Below, piece by piece: positions 34,450 to 42,916 of a stretch of 64,000 nucleotides of DNA. The stretch covers positions 2,088,001-2,152,000 of the forward strand of contig NZ_CP116346.1 of the NCBI RefSeq assembly GCF_030254645.1, written 5' to 3'. Under the pieces are notes generated by a model. The model saw nothing but the letters and a program-made list of their open reading frames with translations. It was not told the DNA's origin and searched no databases. Made by a program: the position numbers and the translations under genes. Numbering within the stretch: position 1 is the stretch's first letter; every line of letters begins with the position of its first letter. This DNA comes from Paucibacter sediminis (GTDB taxonomy: Bacteria > Pseudomonadota > Gammaproteobacteria > Burkholderiales > Burkholderiaceae_C).

Positions 34450-34841
34450 AGATGATCCTGACCCCGGCCACCACGCCCGAGGAATACGTCGCGTACCTCT
34501 CCGGCTGGCAGCGCCGCTATGTCGAGGCCTTGCGCGATACCGTTCGCGCCAGCGCGCCCGAGCTGGAGGAGCGGCTGAAGTGGGGGCATCTGGTGTTCTT
34601 CTCCGCCGTCGGTCAAGGCCCGGTGCTGATCATCCGTGCCGAGCCCACGCGCGTGCTGTTCGCCTTCTTTCGCGGCCAGCGCCTGCGCCATATCGAGCCG
34701 CGCCTCAAGCCGGGCGGCAAGTACGAGCTGGCCACGCTGGAGCTGCGCCAGGACACGCCCCTGAGCCGGGAGACGGTGGTGCAGCTCTGCGTCGAGGCCG
34801 CGCGCCTGAGCGGCGGCGTCAGCGGGGCCAGCGCTGGCTGA
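34446..34841 (+). CDS. DUF1801 family protein (first copy)
   Basis: Soluble 131-aa protein of the DUF1801 (YdhG/IcxD-like) fold: PEEYVAYLSGWQRRYVEALR, APELEERLKWGHLVFF, then a beta strand block LIIRAEPTRVLFAFFRGQRL and a final YELATLELR segment. Family function is unresolved. Start overlaps the previous stop by 4 bases. A second DUF1801 gene lies 460 bases downstream. Confidence 0.85.
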   Translation: MKMILTPATTPEEYVAYLSGWQRRYVEALRDTVRASAPELEERLKWGHLVFFSAVGQGPVLIIRAEPTRVLFAFFRGQRLRHIEPRLKPGGKYELATLELRQDTPLSRETVVQLCVEAARLSGGVSGASAG

Positions 34842-34863
34842 GCGGGCGAGCCATCGTTCCGAT

Positions 34864-35262
34864 ATGCAGCTGCTGCCCCTCCGCCTCACGCCCGGCGCCG
34901 ACCTCAGGCCCGCCTTGGCAGATGCCCTGCGTGCGCAGGGCTGGGACTCGGCCTTTGTCGTCGCCGGCATCGGCAGCCTGTCCGAGGCCAGGCTGCGTTA
35001 CGCGGGCGAGCCGGCGGAGGCGGTGCTGGCCGGCCCGCTGGAGATCCTGAGCCTGGCGGGCAGCCTCGGCGCCGACGGCGCGCATCTGCACATGGCCGTT
35101 GCCGATGCCAGCGGCCGCGTCGTCGGTGGCCATGTGGGCCTGCTTGGCAACCTGATCCGGACCACGGCCGAGATCCTGCTGGCCCCGCTGCCGGACTGGC
35201 AACTCACGCGTGCCTACGATGGCCGCACCGGCTTCAAGGAGCTGGTGGTCCGCCCGCGGTAG
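34864..35262 (+). CDS. PPC/DUF296 domain protein
   Basis: A 132-aa single-domain protein of the PPC family (prokaryote homologues of plant AT-hook proteins). Conserved pattern: LTPGADLRPALADALRAQG, FVVAGIGSLSEARLRYA, GPLEILSLAGSLGADGAHLH and GRVVGGHVGLLGN. The GxHLHxxxAdxxGxxxGGH block is the family signature and may bind metal. Prokaryotic function is unclear. Sits between the two DUF1801 genes. Confidence 0.88.
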   Translation: MQLLPLRLTPGADLRPALADALRAQGWDSAFVVAGIGSLSEARLRYAGEPAEAVLAGPLEILSLAGSLGADGAHLHMAVADASGRVVGGHVGLLGNLIRTTAEILLAPLPDWQLTRAYDGRTGFKELVVRPR

Positions 35263-35302
35263 CCATCTACTTCACCCAATCTCAAGCTCACGGGAGTCCG
35301 CG

Positions 35303-35722
35303 ATGCCCAATGCCAAAACCTCCAAGCCCGGCGCGAAGCCGGCCGCAGCGCCCGCTGCCGCCGAGTCTCCGGCCGCATTGATTGACGCCAAGATCCAGGC
35401 GCTGGGTGATTGGCGGGGCGCCTTGCTGACGCGGCTGCGCGCGCTGATGCGCGAGGCCGACCCCGAGGTGGTGGAGGAGTGGAAGTGGAGCACACCGGTG
35501 TGGTCGCGTGGCGGCATCATCTGCACCGGCGAGAGCTACAAGGCGGTGGTGAAGATGACCTTCCCGAAGGGCGCATCGCTGCCCGACCCCGCGCGCCTCT
35601 TCAACTCAAGCCTGGAGGGCAATGTGCGCCGCGCCATCGACATCCGCGAGGGCGAGGCGCTGAACGAGGCGGCGCTGAAGGCGCTGATCCGCGCCGCGGT
35701 GGCGCTCAATCTGCGGGCGTGA
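35303..35722 (+). CDS. DUF1801 family protein (second copy)
   Basis: Soluble 139-aa protein with a Lys/Ala/Pro-rich N-terminal tail, then DUF1801: LIDAKIQALGDWRGALLTRL, ADPEVVEEWKWSTPVWSRGG and YKAVVKMTFPKGASLPDPAR, ending with a helix pair. Different subgroup from the first copy (this is the form with the IDIREGEALNE block). Start MPNAKTSKPG at 35303; upstream open frame overlaps the PPC gene. Confidence 0.87.
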   Translation: MPNAKTSKPGAKPAAAPAAAESPAALIDAKIQALGDWRGALLTRLRALMREADPEVVEEWKWSTPVWSRGGIICTGESYKAVVKMTFPKGASLPDPARLFNSSLEGNVRRAIDIREGEALNEAALKALIRAAVALNLRA

Positions 35723-35741
35723 ATCAAAGAGGAAGGCAGCC

Positions 35742-36116
35742 ATGAATCTCGGTACCGTGGAGCTCAAGGCCTTCGTGCCGGCGCGCGACTTCGAGCTCAG
35801 CAAGCGCTTCTACCAGGCCGTCGGTTTCACCATGCCCTGGTGCGACGAGGGCCTGGCCTATCTGCATGCGGGCGCCTGCAGCTTTCTGCTGCAGAACTTC
35901 TACGTGGCCGAGCTGGCCAGCAACTTCATGCTGCACCTCTCGGTGGAAAAGGTGGACGACTGGCATCGCAAGCTGCTGGAGGAGGACATCCCCGCCCGCT
36001 TCGGCGTGCGCCTCGGCGCGCTGGAGAACCAGCCCTGGGCCATGCGCGACTTTGTGCTGCACGACCCCAGCGGCGTACTCTGGCGCATCTCCGAGAACCT
36101 GCCCAAGCCCGTCTGA
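35742..36116 (+). CDS. VOC family (glyoxalase-like) protein
   Basis: A 124-aa vicinal-oxygen-chelate fold with two beta-alpha-beta-beta-beta modules: LKAFVPARDFELSKRFYQAVGF, CSFLLQNFYV, FMLHLSVEKVDDWHRKLLE and MRDFVLHDPSGVLWRISE. The ending FxLxDPSGxLWxI is typical. Some metal-ligand positions look replaced, so it may be a binding protein rather than an enzyme. AGAGGAAGG precedes the ATG. Confidence 0.87.
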   Translation: MNLGTVELKAFVPARDFELSKRFYQAVGFTMPWCDEGLAYLHAGACSFLLQNFYVAELASNFMLHLSVEKVDDWHRKLLEEDIPARFGVRLGALENQPWAMRDFVLHDPSGVLWRISENLPKPV

Positions 36117-36156
36117 GAAGCGAGGCCGAGGTGCGCGAGTTCGCGCTGCCGCTCAT

Positions 36157-36381
36157 TCAATGCAGATGCTGAACACAGGGCAGCGAGTATTCCCTGCCTA
36201 TCATGGTCCGCGCGAAGAAGTAGGCCGTGCGCAGGCCTTGTGTGAGCGAGTCGATGTCAACCAGGCCGGCTTCATCGCAGGGCACGGCAATGCCCCGTCC
36301 GGGGTTGTAAAGCGAGGTGAAGCGCAACAGGTATGAATCCGTTGCCGGCAATTCGGGCAGCGCAGTGGCACGAGCGTCCAT
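36157..36381 (-). CDS. Conserved hypothetical protein, 74 aa
   Basis: Short soluble protein MDARATALPELPATDSYLLR continuing FTSLYNPGRGIAVPCDEAGL and VDIDSL...YFFARTMIGREY. The NPGRGIAVPCDEAG block is seen in many small unknown proteins of Burkholderiales. AAGGAA lies 9 bases before the ATG at 36381, favouring this over the upstream start at 36402. Confidence 0.65.
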   Translation of the reverse strand: MDARATALPELPATDSYLLRFTSLYNPGRGIAVPCDEAGLVDIDSLTQGLRTAYFFARTMIGREYSLPCVQHLH

Positions 36382-36626
36382 GATGATTTCCTTCCCCCGC
36401 ATCTGTCTGATGAATCAGCATGCCGGGCATGCACTTGGATGCGTAGGTCCGGTGCTTGGGAGCAAGGCGCTTGGCGCACCCGCGGCAAGCCAGTCAGCGG
36501 CCGCTGCGAGAGTGTGCGTGCCGTCAATCGGTATGGCCAGTAAGCGCCTAATCGTCATGCTTGACGGTACGCTTGCGTACATAGCGCGCGGGGCTGCCGG
36601 CGCGAAAGCAAGCGCGTGGTGCTGCG

Positions 36627-37811
36627 TTACGCCTGACCCCAGCGCCGCAGCAGCGCCTCGCGCTTGGCCGGTTGCAGATTGGCGCGCCGCGGGTCGCCGC
36701 CGTAATGCCTCAGCACGCGTGCATCCATCACGCGGAACCACAGCGGCGGCAGATAGGCCAGCATCAGCATGGCGGCATAGCCTGAGGGCAGTTGCGGGCT
36801 CTGCTCGAAATGGCGCAGCGCCTGGTAGCGCCGGCCCGGGTGGGCATGGTGGTCGCTGTGGCGCTGCAGCTGGTAGAGGAAGAGATTCGAGACGCGGTGG
36901 CTGGAGTTCCAGGAATGCTCGGGGGCGCAGCGCACCGGGCGGCCGGTGTTGGCGTCCAGCGGGCGCAGCAGGCCGTAATGCTCGATGTAGTTCACCACCT
37001 CCAGCAGGCTGGCGCCGTAGAAGGCCTGCACCAGCAGGAAGGGCAAGGTGGCGCCCAGGCCCAGCCAGATGCACAGAGCGCCATACAGGAGCACGGTCAT
37101 GGCCCAGGCCTGCAGGCATTCGTTGCGCCAGTGCCAGGGGCCCAGGCCCAGCCTGGCCAGACGCGTGCGCTCGATCTCCCAGGCCGAAACCAGGCTGCCC
37201 CACATGGTGCGCGGCAGAAAGGCCCAGAAGCTCTCGCCCAGGCGGGCGCTGGCCGGGTCGGCCGGCGTGGCCACGCGCAGGTGGTGGCCGCGGTTGTGCT
37301 CCACATAAAAATGCCCGTAGGCCACCGGTGCCAGCGTGATGCGCGCGAGCCAGCGCTCCCAGCGCGGCAGCTTGTGGCCCAGCTCGTGGGCGGTGTTGAT
37401 GGCCACGCCGTTGATGCCGCCGACGCTGAGGATCAGGCCGGCCCAGCCAAACAGGCTCAGCTCCTGCGTGGCGGCGATCCAGGCGCCGTGCAGGGTGAGG
37501 CCGAACTGGAAGGGCACGAAGGCCACCACGATGGCGCGGTACCAGCGGTCCTGCTCCAGCGCCGGCACGGCGGCATCGGGCGGGTTGCGCGGGTCGGCGC
37601 CCAGCAGCCAGTCCAGCAGCGGGATCAGCCCATACATCACCGCACTGCTGACCCACAGCCACGCTTCGTGTCCGCTGAGCTGGTACTGCACCAGGTTCAG
37701 CCACACCAGGCCCGGGAAGGCGGGCGAGAGCAGCCACCACCAGCGGTAGCGGTCGCGCCAGGCGCCGCCGGCCGGGGCGGTGGGGAGGGTGTTGCTGCTG
37801 CTACTGCTCAT
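36627..37811 (-). CDS. alkB: Alkane 1-monooxygenase (AlkB family)
   Basis: Integral-membrane diiron hydroxylase (394 aa) that oxidises terminal carbons of alkanes or fatty chains. The eight-histidine signature is complete: HELGHKLPRW, YVEHNRGHHLRV and LQRHSDHHAHPGRRYQ, plus NYIEHYGLLRP. About six membrane helices. In AlkB proteins the HELGHK, EHNxGHH and LQRHSDHH blocks bind the two irons. No rubredoxin or rubredoxin reductase gene is beside it, so those must be elsewhere. The frame extends to 37847; I take MSSSSSNTLP at 37811 though no strong ribosome binding site decides it. Confidence 0.9.
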   Translation of the reverse strand: MSSSSSNTLPTAPAGGAWRDRYRWWWLLSPAFPGLVWLNLVQYQLSGHEAWLWVSSAVMYGLIPLLDWLLGADPRNPPDAAVPALEQDRWYRAIVVAFVPFQFGLTLHGAWIAATQELSLFGWAGLILSVGGINGVAINTAHELGHKLPRWERWLARITLAPVAYGHFYVEHNRGHHLRVATPADPASARLGESFWAFLPRTMWGSLVSAWEIERTRLARLGLGPWHWRNECLQAWAMTVLLYGALCIWLGLGATLPFLLVQAFYGASLLEVVNYIEHYGLLRPLDANTGRPVRCAPEHSWNSSHRVSNLFLYQLQRHSDHHAHPGRRYQALRHFEQSPQLPSGYAAMLMLAYLPPLWFRVMDARVLRHYGGDPRRANLQPAKREALLRRWGQA

Positions 37812-37857
37812 GCGCCGCATGCTGCGCGCGGCGGCGGCGCGGGTCAAGCTGCGGCCG

Positions 37858-38283
37858 TTACGGAGCCAGGCGGTACTTCAGCTCGTAATGGTGCACGCCG
37901 GCCTCGATGCGCAGCAGCAGCGCGCCGCTGATGCCGGCCAGCTCGCCCTGGCCCGAGCCCGGCACGATGGCGATGCGCAGATCCTGCTGGCCCTCGCTCA
38001 TCAGGCCCAGATGCGCCAGCGCGAAGCTGCCGCTGCGGCCCTGCAGCTGGCCCACAAAGGACTCCAGCGCGGTGTAGGCGGCCGCGCCGGCCTGCGGCTG
38101 GCCCGCCGCCAGCATCTCGCCCAGGGCCTGGCCCTGCAGCTCGCCCTCGTAGCGCTTGTCGAGGCTGCGCCTGAACATGGGCGTGCCACCGGCGGGGGCG
38201 GGCATGGCCTCGGGCGCGCCGATCTTGACGCTGAACTGGCCGCGGGCGGTGTGCGGGCCGGTGGGAGTGGTGGCGCTGCTCAT
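37858..38283 (-). CDS. DUF3224 family protein
   Basis: Protein of 141 aa, soluble. The DUF3224 allene-oxide-cyclase-like barrel is visible: ARGQFSVKIGAPEAMP, then FRRSLDKRYEGELQGQALGE, AAYTALESFVGQLQGRSGSF and IVPGSGQGELAGISG ending HHYELKYRL. Family function unknown. Lies just upstream of the AlkB gene in the same direction. Confidence 0.85.
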   Translation of the reverse strand: MSSATTPTGPHTARGQFSVKIGAPEAMPAPAGGTPMFRRSLDKRYEGELQGQALGEMLAAGQPQAGAAAYTALESFVGQLQGRSGSFALAHLGLMSEGQQDLRIAIVPGSGQGELAGISGALLLRIEAGVHHYELKYRLAP

Positions 38284-38311
38284 ATGGATGCCACCATAGC
38301 AGAAGCCTAAC

Positions 38312-39208
38312 TCACCACTTCATCTCGCCCTTGTTGACCTTGGCGCCAATCTCCAGCGCGATGCCCAGCCCGGCCTGCGGGTAGGCGGCCTTCATGGTGG
38401 CGATCAGCGCGGCGGCGTCGGCGGCCTTGGGCAGCTCGGCCTCGAAGCGTTGCAGATAGGCACGCGTGTGGTTCACGGCCGTGAGGTCCTGCGGCGTGCC
38501 GGGCAGCATATGGCCGGGCACCACCACGGCGGGCTGCAGGGCGGCGATGCCGTCCAGCTTGCTCAGCCAGGCGGCGCGCTCGGCCGGGGTCTGGGTGTCG
38601 GCGGTCCAGGCATGCAGATTGCCGAACACATTCACGCCACCCACCACCGCCTTGATGGACGGGATCCACACATAGCTGCGATGCGCCAGGCTGTCGTCCA
38701 GGCCGCGGATCTCCAGGGTCTGGCCCTCCAGGCTCAGGCTATTGCCCGCCAGCGCCTCGGGCAGCACCGGTTGGCGCGGCGCATTGGCGCCCAGGCGCGG
38801 GCCCCAGACCTGGAGCTTGGTGGGCAGGGCGGCGGCCAGCTTCTTCAGCGTGGGCGCGGCGGCCACGATGCGGGCCTCGGGGAATTCGGCGTGCAGCACT
38901 TCCAGACCGAAGTAGTAGTCGGGGTCGGCGGCGCTCACATAGATGGTGCTGAGCTTCTTGCCGCTGTCCAGCACGGCGGCGGCCACGCGCAGGGCGTCGG
39001 CGCGGGTGAAGCCGGCGTCCAGCAGGATGGCCTCCCTGGCGCCGCTCACCAGCACCGAGTTCACATGGAAGCTGGCCGGGCCGTGGTTGATGATCTGCAG
39101 GCTCAGCGGTGCGGGCGTGCCGCTGCCCTGGGCCTCGGCGGCCAGGCCGCTGCTCACCAGGGCGGCGGCGAGCAGGGGGCGGATGAAACGGGGCAGGTGC
39201 GTGTTCAT
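38312..39208 (-). CDS. Exported MBL-fold protein with altered metal site
   Basis: Secreted 298-aa protein (signal peptide MNTHLPRFIRPLLAAALVSS..AQG) with a metallo-beta-lactamase fold: VNSVLVSGAREAILLDAGFT, then TIYVSAADPDYYFGLEVL, IVAAAPTL, and later VVVPGHMLPGTP. In active MBL hydrolases the second block reads THxHxDHxxG; here the histidines are Ala, Asp and Tyr and only the first Asp remains, so two-metal catalysis looks impaired. The late GH motif is kept. Divergent from a LysR gene that may regulate it. Open frame beyond 39208 is spurious; the signal peptide fixes the start. Confidence 0.82.
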   Translation of the reverse strand: MNTHLPRFIRPLLAAALVSSGLAAEAQGSGTPAPLSLQIINHGPASFHVNSVLVSGAREAILLDAGFTRADALRVAAAVLDSGKKLSTIYVSAADPDYYFGLEVLHAEFPEARIVAAAPTLKKLAAALPTKLQVWGPRLGANAPRQPVLPEALAGNSLSLEGQTLEIRGLDDSLAHRSYVWIPSIKAVVGGVNVFGNLHAWTADTQTPAERAAWLSKLDGIAALQPAVVVPGHMLPGTPQDLTAVNHTRAYLQRFEAELPKAADAAALIATMKAAYPQAGLGIALEIGAKVNKGEMKW

Positions 39209-39264
39209 GGTGGGTTGCTTCCTTCGGTTGCGGGGTGAAGTGAACTTTATTTGCCCATGATCCG

Positions 39265-39278
39265 TAGATAAACATCTA
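39265..39278. promoter_or_regulatory. Candidate LysR operator between MBL and LysR genes
   Basis: TAGAT-AAAC-ATCTA, a perfect 5-bp inverted repeat within the 114-base divergent intergenic region. Dyads of this kind with AT-rich centres are usual LysR binding boxes. The regulated target would be the MBL gene and the LysR gene itself. Confidence 0.5.
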
Positions 39279-39322
39279 AGGCGTAGACTGTTTGTTGCAT
39301 CAATCGAGCAAATGGACGGGCG

Positions 39323-40234
39323 ATGGACAGACTCAAGGCGGCCCAGGTCTTCGTGGCTGTGGTGGAGCGCGGCAGCCTCACCGCGGCGGCCGAGGCCCTG
39401 GGCCTTTCGCGCGCCATGGCCAGCCGCCATCTGGAGGCGGTGGAGCAATGGCTGGGCGCGCGCCTGCTGCAGCGCAGCACCCGGCGCCTGAGCCTCACCG
39501 ACGCGGGCGCCGAGGCCCTGCCGCGCTGCCGCCAGCTGGTGGAGCTGGCCGAGGAGGCCGAGCAGGCCGCCAGCGCGCGCCAGCTGAGCGTGCATGGGCG
39601 GCTGCGCGTGGCGGCCTCGATGTCGTTTGCCCAGCAACACCTGGCCCCGGCGGCGGCGGCCTTCCTGGCCCTGCATCCGCGCACGCAGATCGAGGTGCTG
39701 GTGTCGGAGCAGGCGGTGAACCTGGTGGAGGACCGCATCGACCTGGCGCTGCGCATCAGCAACCAGCTCGACCCGGCCCTGATCGCCCGCCGGCTGACAC
39801 TGTGTCGCTCGGTGCTGTGCGCCGCGCCCGCCTATCTGCGCGAGCATCCCGCACCGGCGCAGCCCGGCGAGCTGCTGGCCCATGCCTGCGTGGCGCATGC
39901 GCGCTTTGGCAGCGAGGCCTGGTCGCTGCAGAACGCCCAGGGTGAGCGGCTGCTGCAGCCGCTGCCGCCACCGCGCCTGCTGGCCAACGAGGCCTTGCTG
40001 CTGCAGCAGGCGGTGCTGGCAGGTGCCGGCATCGGCCTGCTGCCCACCTATCTGGTGGGCCCGGCGCTGGCGGCCGGCACGCTGCTGCGCGTGCTGCCCG
40101 GCTGGGAGCCCGAGCAGCTGGGCGTGCACGCGGTCTACACCAGCCGCCGCCACCAGCCGCTGCTGCTGCGCAGCTTCGTGGACTTTCTGGCCGAGCGCTT
40201 CGACCCGAGCCTGCCCTACTGGGACCGACTCTAG
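39323..40234 (+). CDS. LysR family transcriptional regulator
   Basis: DNA-binding regulator (303 aa). N-terminal winged helix: MDRLKAAQVFVAVVERGSLT, AAEALGLSRAMASRHLEAVE, LGARLLQRSTRRLSLTDAG. The substrate-binding domain follows (GRLRVAASMSFAQQHLAPAA; LVEDRIDLALRI; AGAGIGLLPTYLV). The RRLSLTDAG with MDRL start is the CrgA/DmlR-like subgroup. Divergent from the MBL gene. Its last 4 bases overlap the converging solute-binding gene. Confidence 0.94.
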   Translation: MDRLKAAQVFVAVVERGSLTAAAEALGLSRAMASRHLEAVEQWLGARLLQRSTRRLSLTDAGAEALPRCRQLVELAEEAEQAASARQLSVHGRLRVAASMSFAQQHLAPAAAAFLALHPRTQIEVLVSEQAVNLVEDRIDLALRISNQLDPALIARRLTLCRSVLCAAPAYLREHPAPAQPGELLAHACVAHARFGSEAWSLQNAQGERLLQPLPPPRLLANEALLLQQAVLAGAGIGLLPTYLVGPALAAGTLLRVLPGWEPEQLGVHAVYTSRRHQPLLLRSFVDFLAERFDPSLPYWDRL

Positions 40235-41016
40235 TTGCCCGCGCAGGCGGCGCGCGGCAGCCCCGACTGTTCGAGCAGGCGCTCCATCGTGCCGTCCTTC
40301 TGCAGCGCACGCAGCGCCTGCTGCAGCTCCTCCACCCTGGCCCTGGGCATGCCCGGCGACGCGGCCAGCCAGAGCAGATCGGATTCGACCGGCGCTGACA
40401 GGGCCAGCGCCGCGCGCTCGATGCCGCGCGCCTGCAGGGCCAGCAGGGCGGTCTCCTGGTTCGCGTAGATCGCGTCCACCATGTCCAGGCTCAGCATCTT
40501 GGCCATGTCCTCGAAGGAGGTGGCCTCGGTGATGCTGGCGGCCTTCAGGTTCGCACCATAGGGCGTGGCGCGCAGCACCACCAGCCGTGCGCTGGCCAGG
40601 GTCTGCTCGTCGAAGCGGTGCAGGCGCTCGCGCAGCGCCACAAAGCCCATGCTGCGGCAATAGAGCTTGCCGATCCACTGGTACTTCGCCTCGCGTTCGC
40701 TCGAGCGCACCAGCGGGATGATGAGGGCGTTGGCTTCGCGTGCGGTGATGGCCTGGGCGCGCGGCCAGGGCACGAACTCGACCTGGCCGGCATGGCCGCT
40801 GCGGGCGATCAGTTCCAGCGTCAGGTTGACGAGCGGCCCGGGGGCGTCGTGGCCGCTCTCGATCGTATAGGGCGGGAAATTGGCGGTCAGCAGGCGCAGC
40901 GGCGTGGCGGGCGGTTCGGCGGCGGCCGCGGCGCAGAGCGCCAGCAGCGCAAGCGCGGCGGCGGCGGCGCGCCGGGCCAGCCCTTCGACCTTGCCACTGA
41001 TGGATGCCATTGCCAT
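40231..41016 (-). CDS. Periplasmic solute-binding protein (SBP_bac_3-like)
   Basis: Exported binding protein (261 aa) of the family-3 type. Signal peptide ends near AAAAE; mature protein begins PLRLLTANFPPYTIESG, the standard first strand, then VNLTLELIARSGHAGQVEFV, LIIPLVRSSEREAKYQWIGK and VDAIYANQETALLAL. No ABC permease genes are adjacent, so it is an orphan; many such orphans in betaproteobacteria are of unknown ligand. Two start ATGs are close (41016 and 41010). Converges with the LysR gene. Confidence 0.87.
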   Translation of the reverse strand: MAMASISGKVEGLARRAAAAALALLALCAAAAAEPPATPLRLLTANFPPYTIESGHDAPGPLVNLTLELIARSGHAGQVEFVPWPRAQAITAREANALIIPLVRSSEREAKYQWIGKLYCRSMGFVALRERLHRFDEQTLASARLVVLRATPYGANLKAASITEATSFEDMAKMLSLDMVDAIYANQETALLALQARGIERAALALSAPVESDLLWLAASPGMPRARVEELQQALRALQKDGTMERLLEQSGLPRAACAGN

Positions 41017-41157
41017 ACCGCCCCGAGCGTTGTGGAGCGCATCTTACGGCGCCATAAGGCAAGCGGGGCGACTTGGCATCGGTGTATGCGCCTAGGCACG
41101 GGCCGGCCCGGGGCTCTCCATAATCGGCCCACCACAGCTGGATGATGAGCCCCGACC

Positions 41158-42849
41158 ATGCCGAATCAGCGCCTGATGCTCGACTACGTCTACGAACATG
41201 AGGCCGCCCAGCCCGACAAGGTCTATCTCACCCAGCCGGTTGCCGACGCAGGCGGCAGCCGCACCATCGACTACAGCTGGGCCCGCACCCTGGACGAGGC
41301 GCGCCGCATGGCCGCCCATCTGCGCAGCCTGCAGCTGCCCGCCGGCGCGCGCATCGCCATCCTCTCCAAGAACTGCGCCCACTTCATCATGGCCGAGCTG
41401 GCGATCTGGATGGCCGGCGGCACCACGGTGTCCATCTTCCCGACCGAGACCGCCGAGACGGTGCGCTTTGTGCTGCAGCACAGCGAGGCCAGCCTGCTGT
41501 TCGTCGGCAAGCTCGATACCTGGGCCCAGCAGGCGGCGGGCGTGCCCGCGGGCCTGCCCTGCATCGCCTTGCCGCTGGCGCCGGCCGGCACCGGTTTCGA
41601 CACCTGGGACGACATCATCGCCCGCACCGCGCCGCTCACCGGCCGTCCGCAGCGCGCCGGCAGCGAGCTGGCGATGCTGATCTACACCTCGGGCTCCACC
41701 GGCGAGCCCAAGGGGGCGATGCACAGCTTTGAGCGCATCACCCGCGCCACCGAGCTGAGCGTGGACTTCGTCAAGACCCTGGTGCCCGACCTGCCCGAGC
41801 AGCGCGTGCTGTCCTACCTGCCGCTGGCCCATGTCTACGAGCGCGCGGTGGTGGAATGCTCATCGCTGGTCTATGGCCACACCCATGTGTTCTTCGCCGA
41901 ATCGCTGGACACCTTTGTGCAGGACCTGCAGCGCGCCCGCCCCACCGTGTTCTGCTCGGTGCCGCGGCTGTGGCTGAAGTTCCAGCAGGGCGTGTTCAGC
42001 AAGATGCCGGCCAGGAAGCTGGATCGGCTGCTGAGCATCCCGATCCTGGGCAACGTCGTGCGGCGCAAGGTGCTCAAGGGCCTGGGCCTGGACCAGGTGC
42101 GGGTGGCGATGAGCGCCTCGGCACCGATCCCGGCCGAGCTGATCCGCTGGTACCGCCGCCTCGGCCTCAATTTGCTGGAGGGCTATGGCATGACCGAGGA
42201 CTTCGCCTACTCGCATGCCTCCACGCTGGCACTGAATGCCCCGGGTTATGTGGGCGTGCCCATGCCGGGCGTGGACGTGAAGCTCAGCGAGGAGGGCGAG
42301 ATCCTGGTGAAGTCGCCCGGCCAGCTGCTGGGCTATTACAAGCGCCCCGATCTGGACGCGCAATGCTTCACCGCCGACGGCTACTTCCGCACCGGCGACA
42401 AGGGCGAGCGCCGGCCCGACGGCCTGCTCAAGCTCACCGGCCGGGTGAAGGAGCTGTTCAAGACCGCCAAGGGCAAGTATGTGGCGCCGGCGCCGATCGA
42501 GAACCGCATCAACGCCCACCCGATGGTGGAGATCACCCTGGTCTCGGGCGTGGGCCAGTCGGCCGCTTTCGCCCTGGTGGTGCTGGCCGAAGACCTGCGC
42601 CCCAGGCTGACGGAGGCCGCCCTGCGCGCCGAGGTCGAGCAGCAGATGGCGGCGCTGCTGCAAAGCGTCAACGCGCAATCGGCCGACTACGAGCAGCTGC
42701 AGATGCTGGTGCTCAGCACCAGGCCCTGGACGATCGAGAACGGCTGCCTCACCCCCACCATGAAGATCAAGCGCAGCCGCATCGAGGCCGAGGTGGCCGC
42801 GCGCGTGGAGGGCTGGTACGCGGCGGGCGCGCGGGTGGTGTGGGCGTAG
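41158..42849 (+). CDS. AMP-binding acyl-CoA ligase (long-chain fatty acid type)
   Basis: Adenylate-forming ligase (563 aa), activating a fatty acid with ATP and CoA. Motifs: phosphate loop LIYTSGSTGEPKGAMHSFE (about 175-193), YLPLAHVYERAVVE, MSASAPIPAELIRWYRRLG, EGYGMTEDFAYS, YFRTGDKGERRPDGLLKLTG and the catalytic-lysine region at the C-terminus NGCLTPTMKIKRSRIE (Lys about 537). The order and the STGxPKG loop identify the FACS group. Soluble or membrane-peripheral. Divergent from the solute-binding gene, no operon partner on the same strand. Confidence 0.92.
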   Translation: MPNQRLMLDYVYEHEAAQPDKVYLTQPVADAGGSRTIDYSWARTLDEARRMAAHLRSLQLPAGARIAILSKNCAHFIMAELAIWMAGGTTVSIFPTETAETVRFVLQHSEASLLFVGKLDTWAQQAAGVPAGLPCIALPLAPAGTGFDTWDDIIARTAPLTGRPQRAGSELAMLIYTSGSTGEPKGAMHSFERITRATELSVDFVKTLVPDLPEQRVLSYLPLAHVYERAVVECSSLVYGHTHVFFAESLDTFVQDLQRARPTVFCSVPRLWLKFQQGVFSKMPARKLDRLLSIPILGNVVRRKVLKGLGLDQVRVAMSASAPIPAELIRWYRRLGLNLLEGYGMTEDFAYSHASTLALNAPGYVGVPMPGVDVKLSEEGEILVKSPGQLLGYYKRPDLDAQCFTADGYFRTGDKGERRPDGLLKLTGRVKELFKTAKGKYVAPAPIENRINAHPMVEITLVSGVGQSAAFALVVLAEDLRPRLTEAALRAEVEQQMAALLQSVNAQSADYEQLQMLVLSTRPWTIENGCLTPTMKIKRSRIEAEVAARVEGWYAAGARVVWA

Positions 42850-42916
42850 GCGAGCGCTTGGGGCAACTCGCCGACGTTGGAAAGCGGCTTGGGCCCAACG
42901 ACCTTTCCTCTCCCGT

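Noticed and set aside
39209-41062. Long minus-strand open frame continuing upstream of the MBL gene
   Set aside because: Composition is Arg/Gln/Gly-rich and it covers the LysR and solute-binding genes in other frames.
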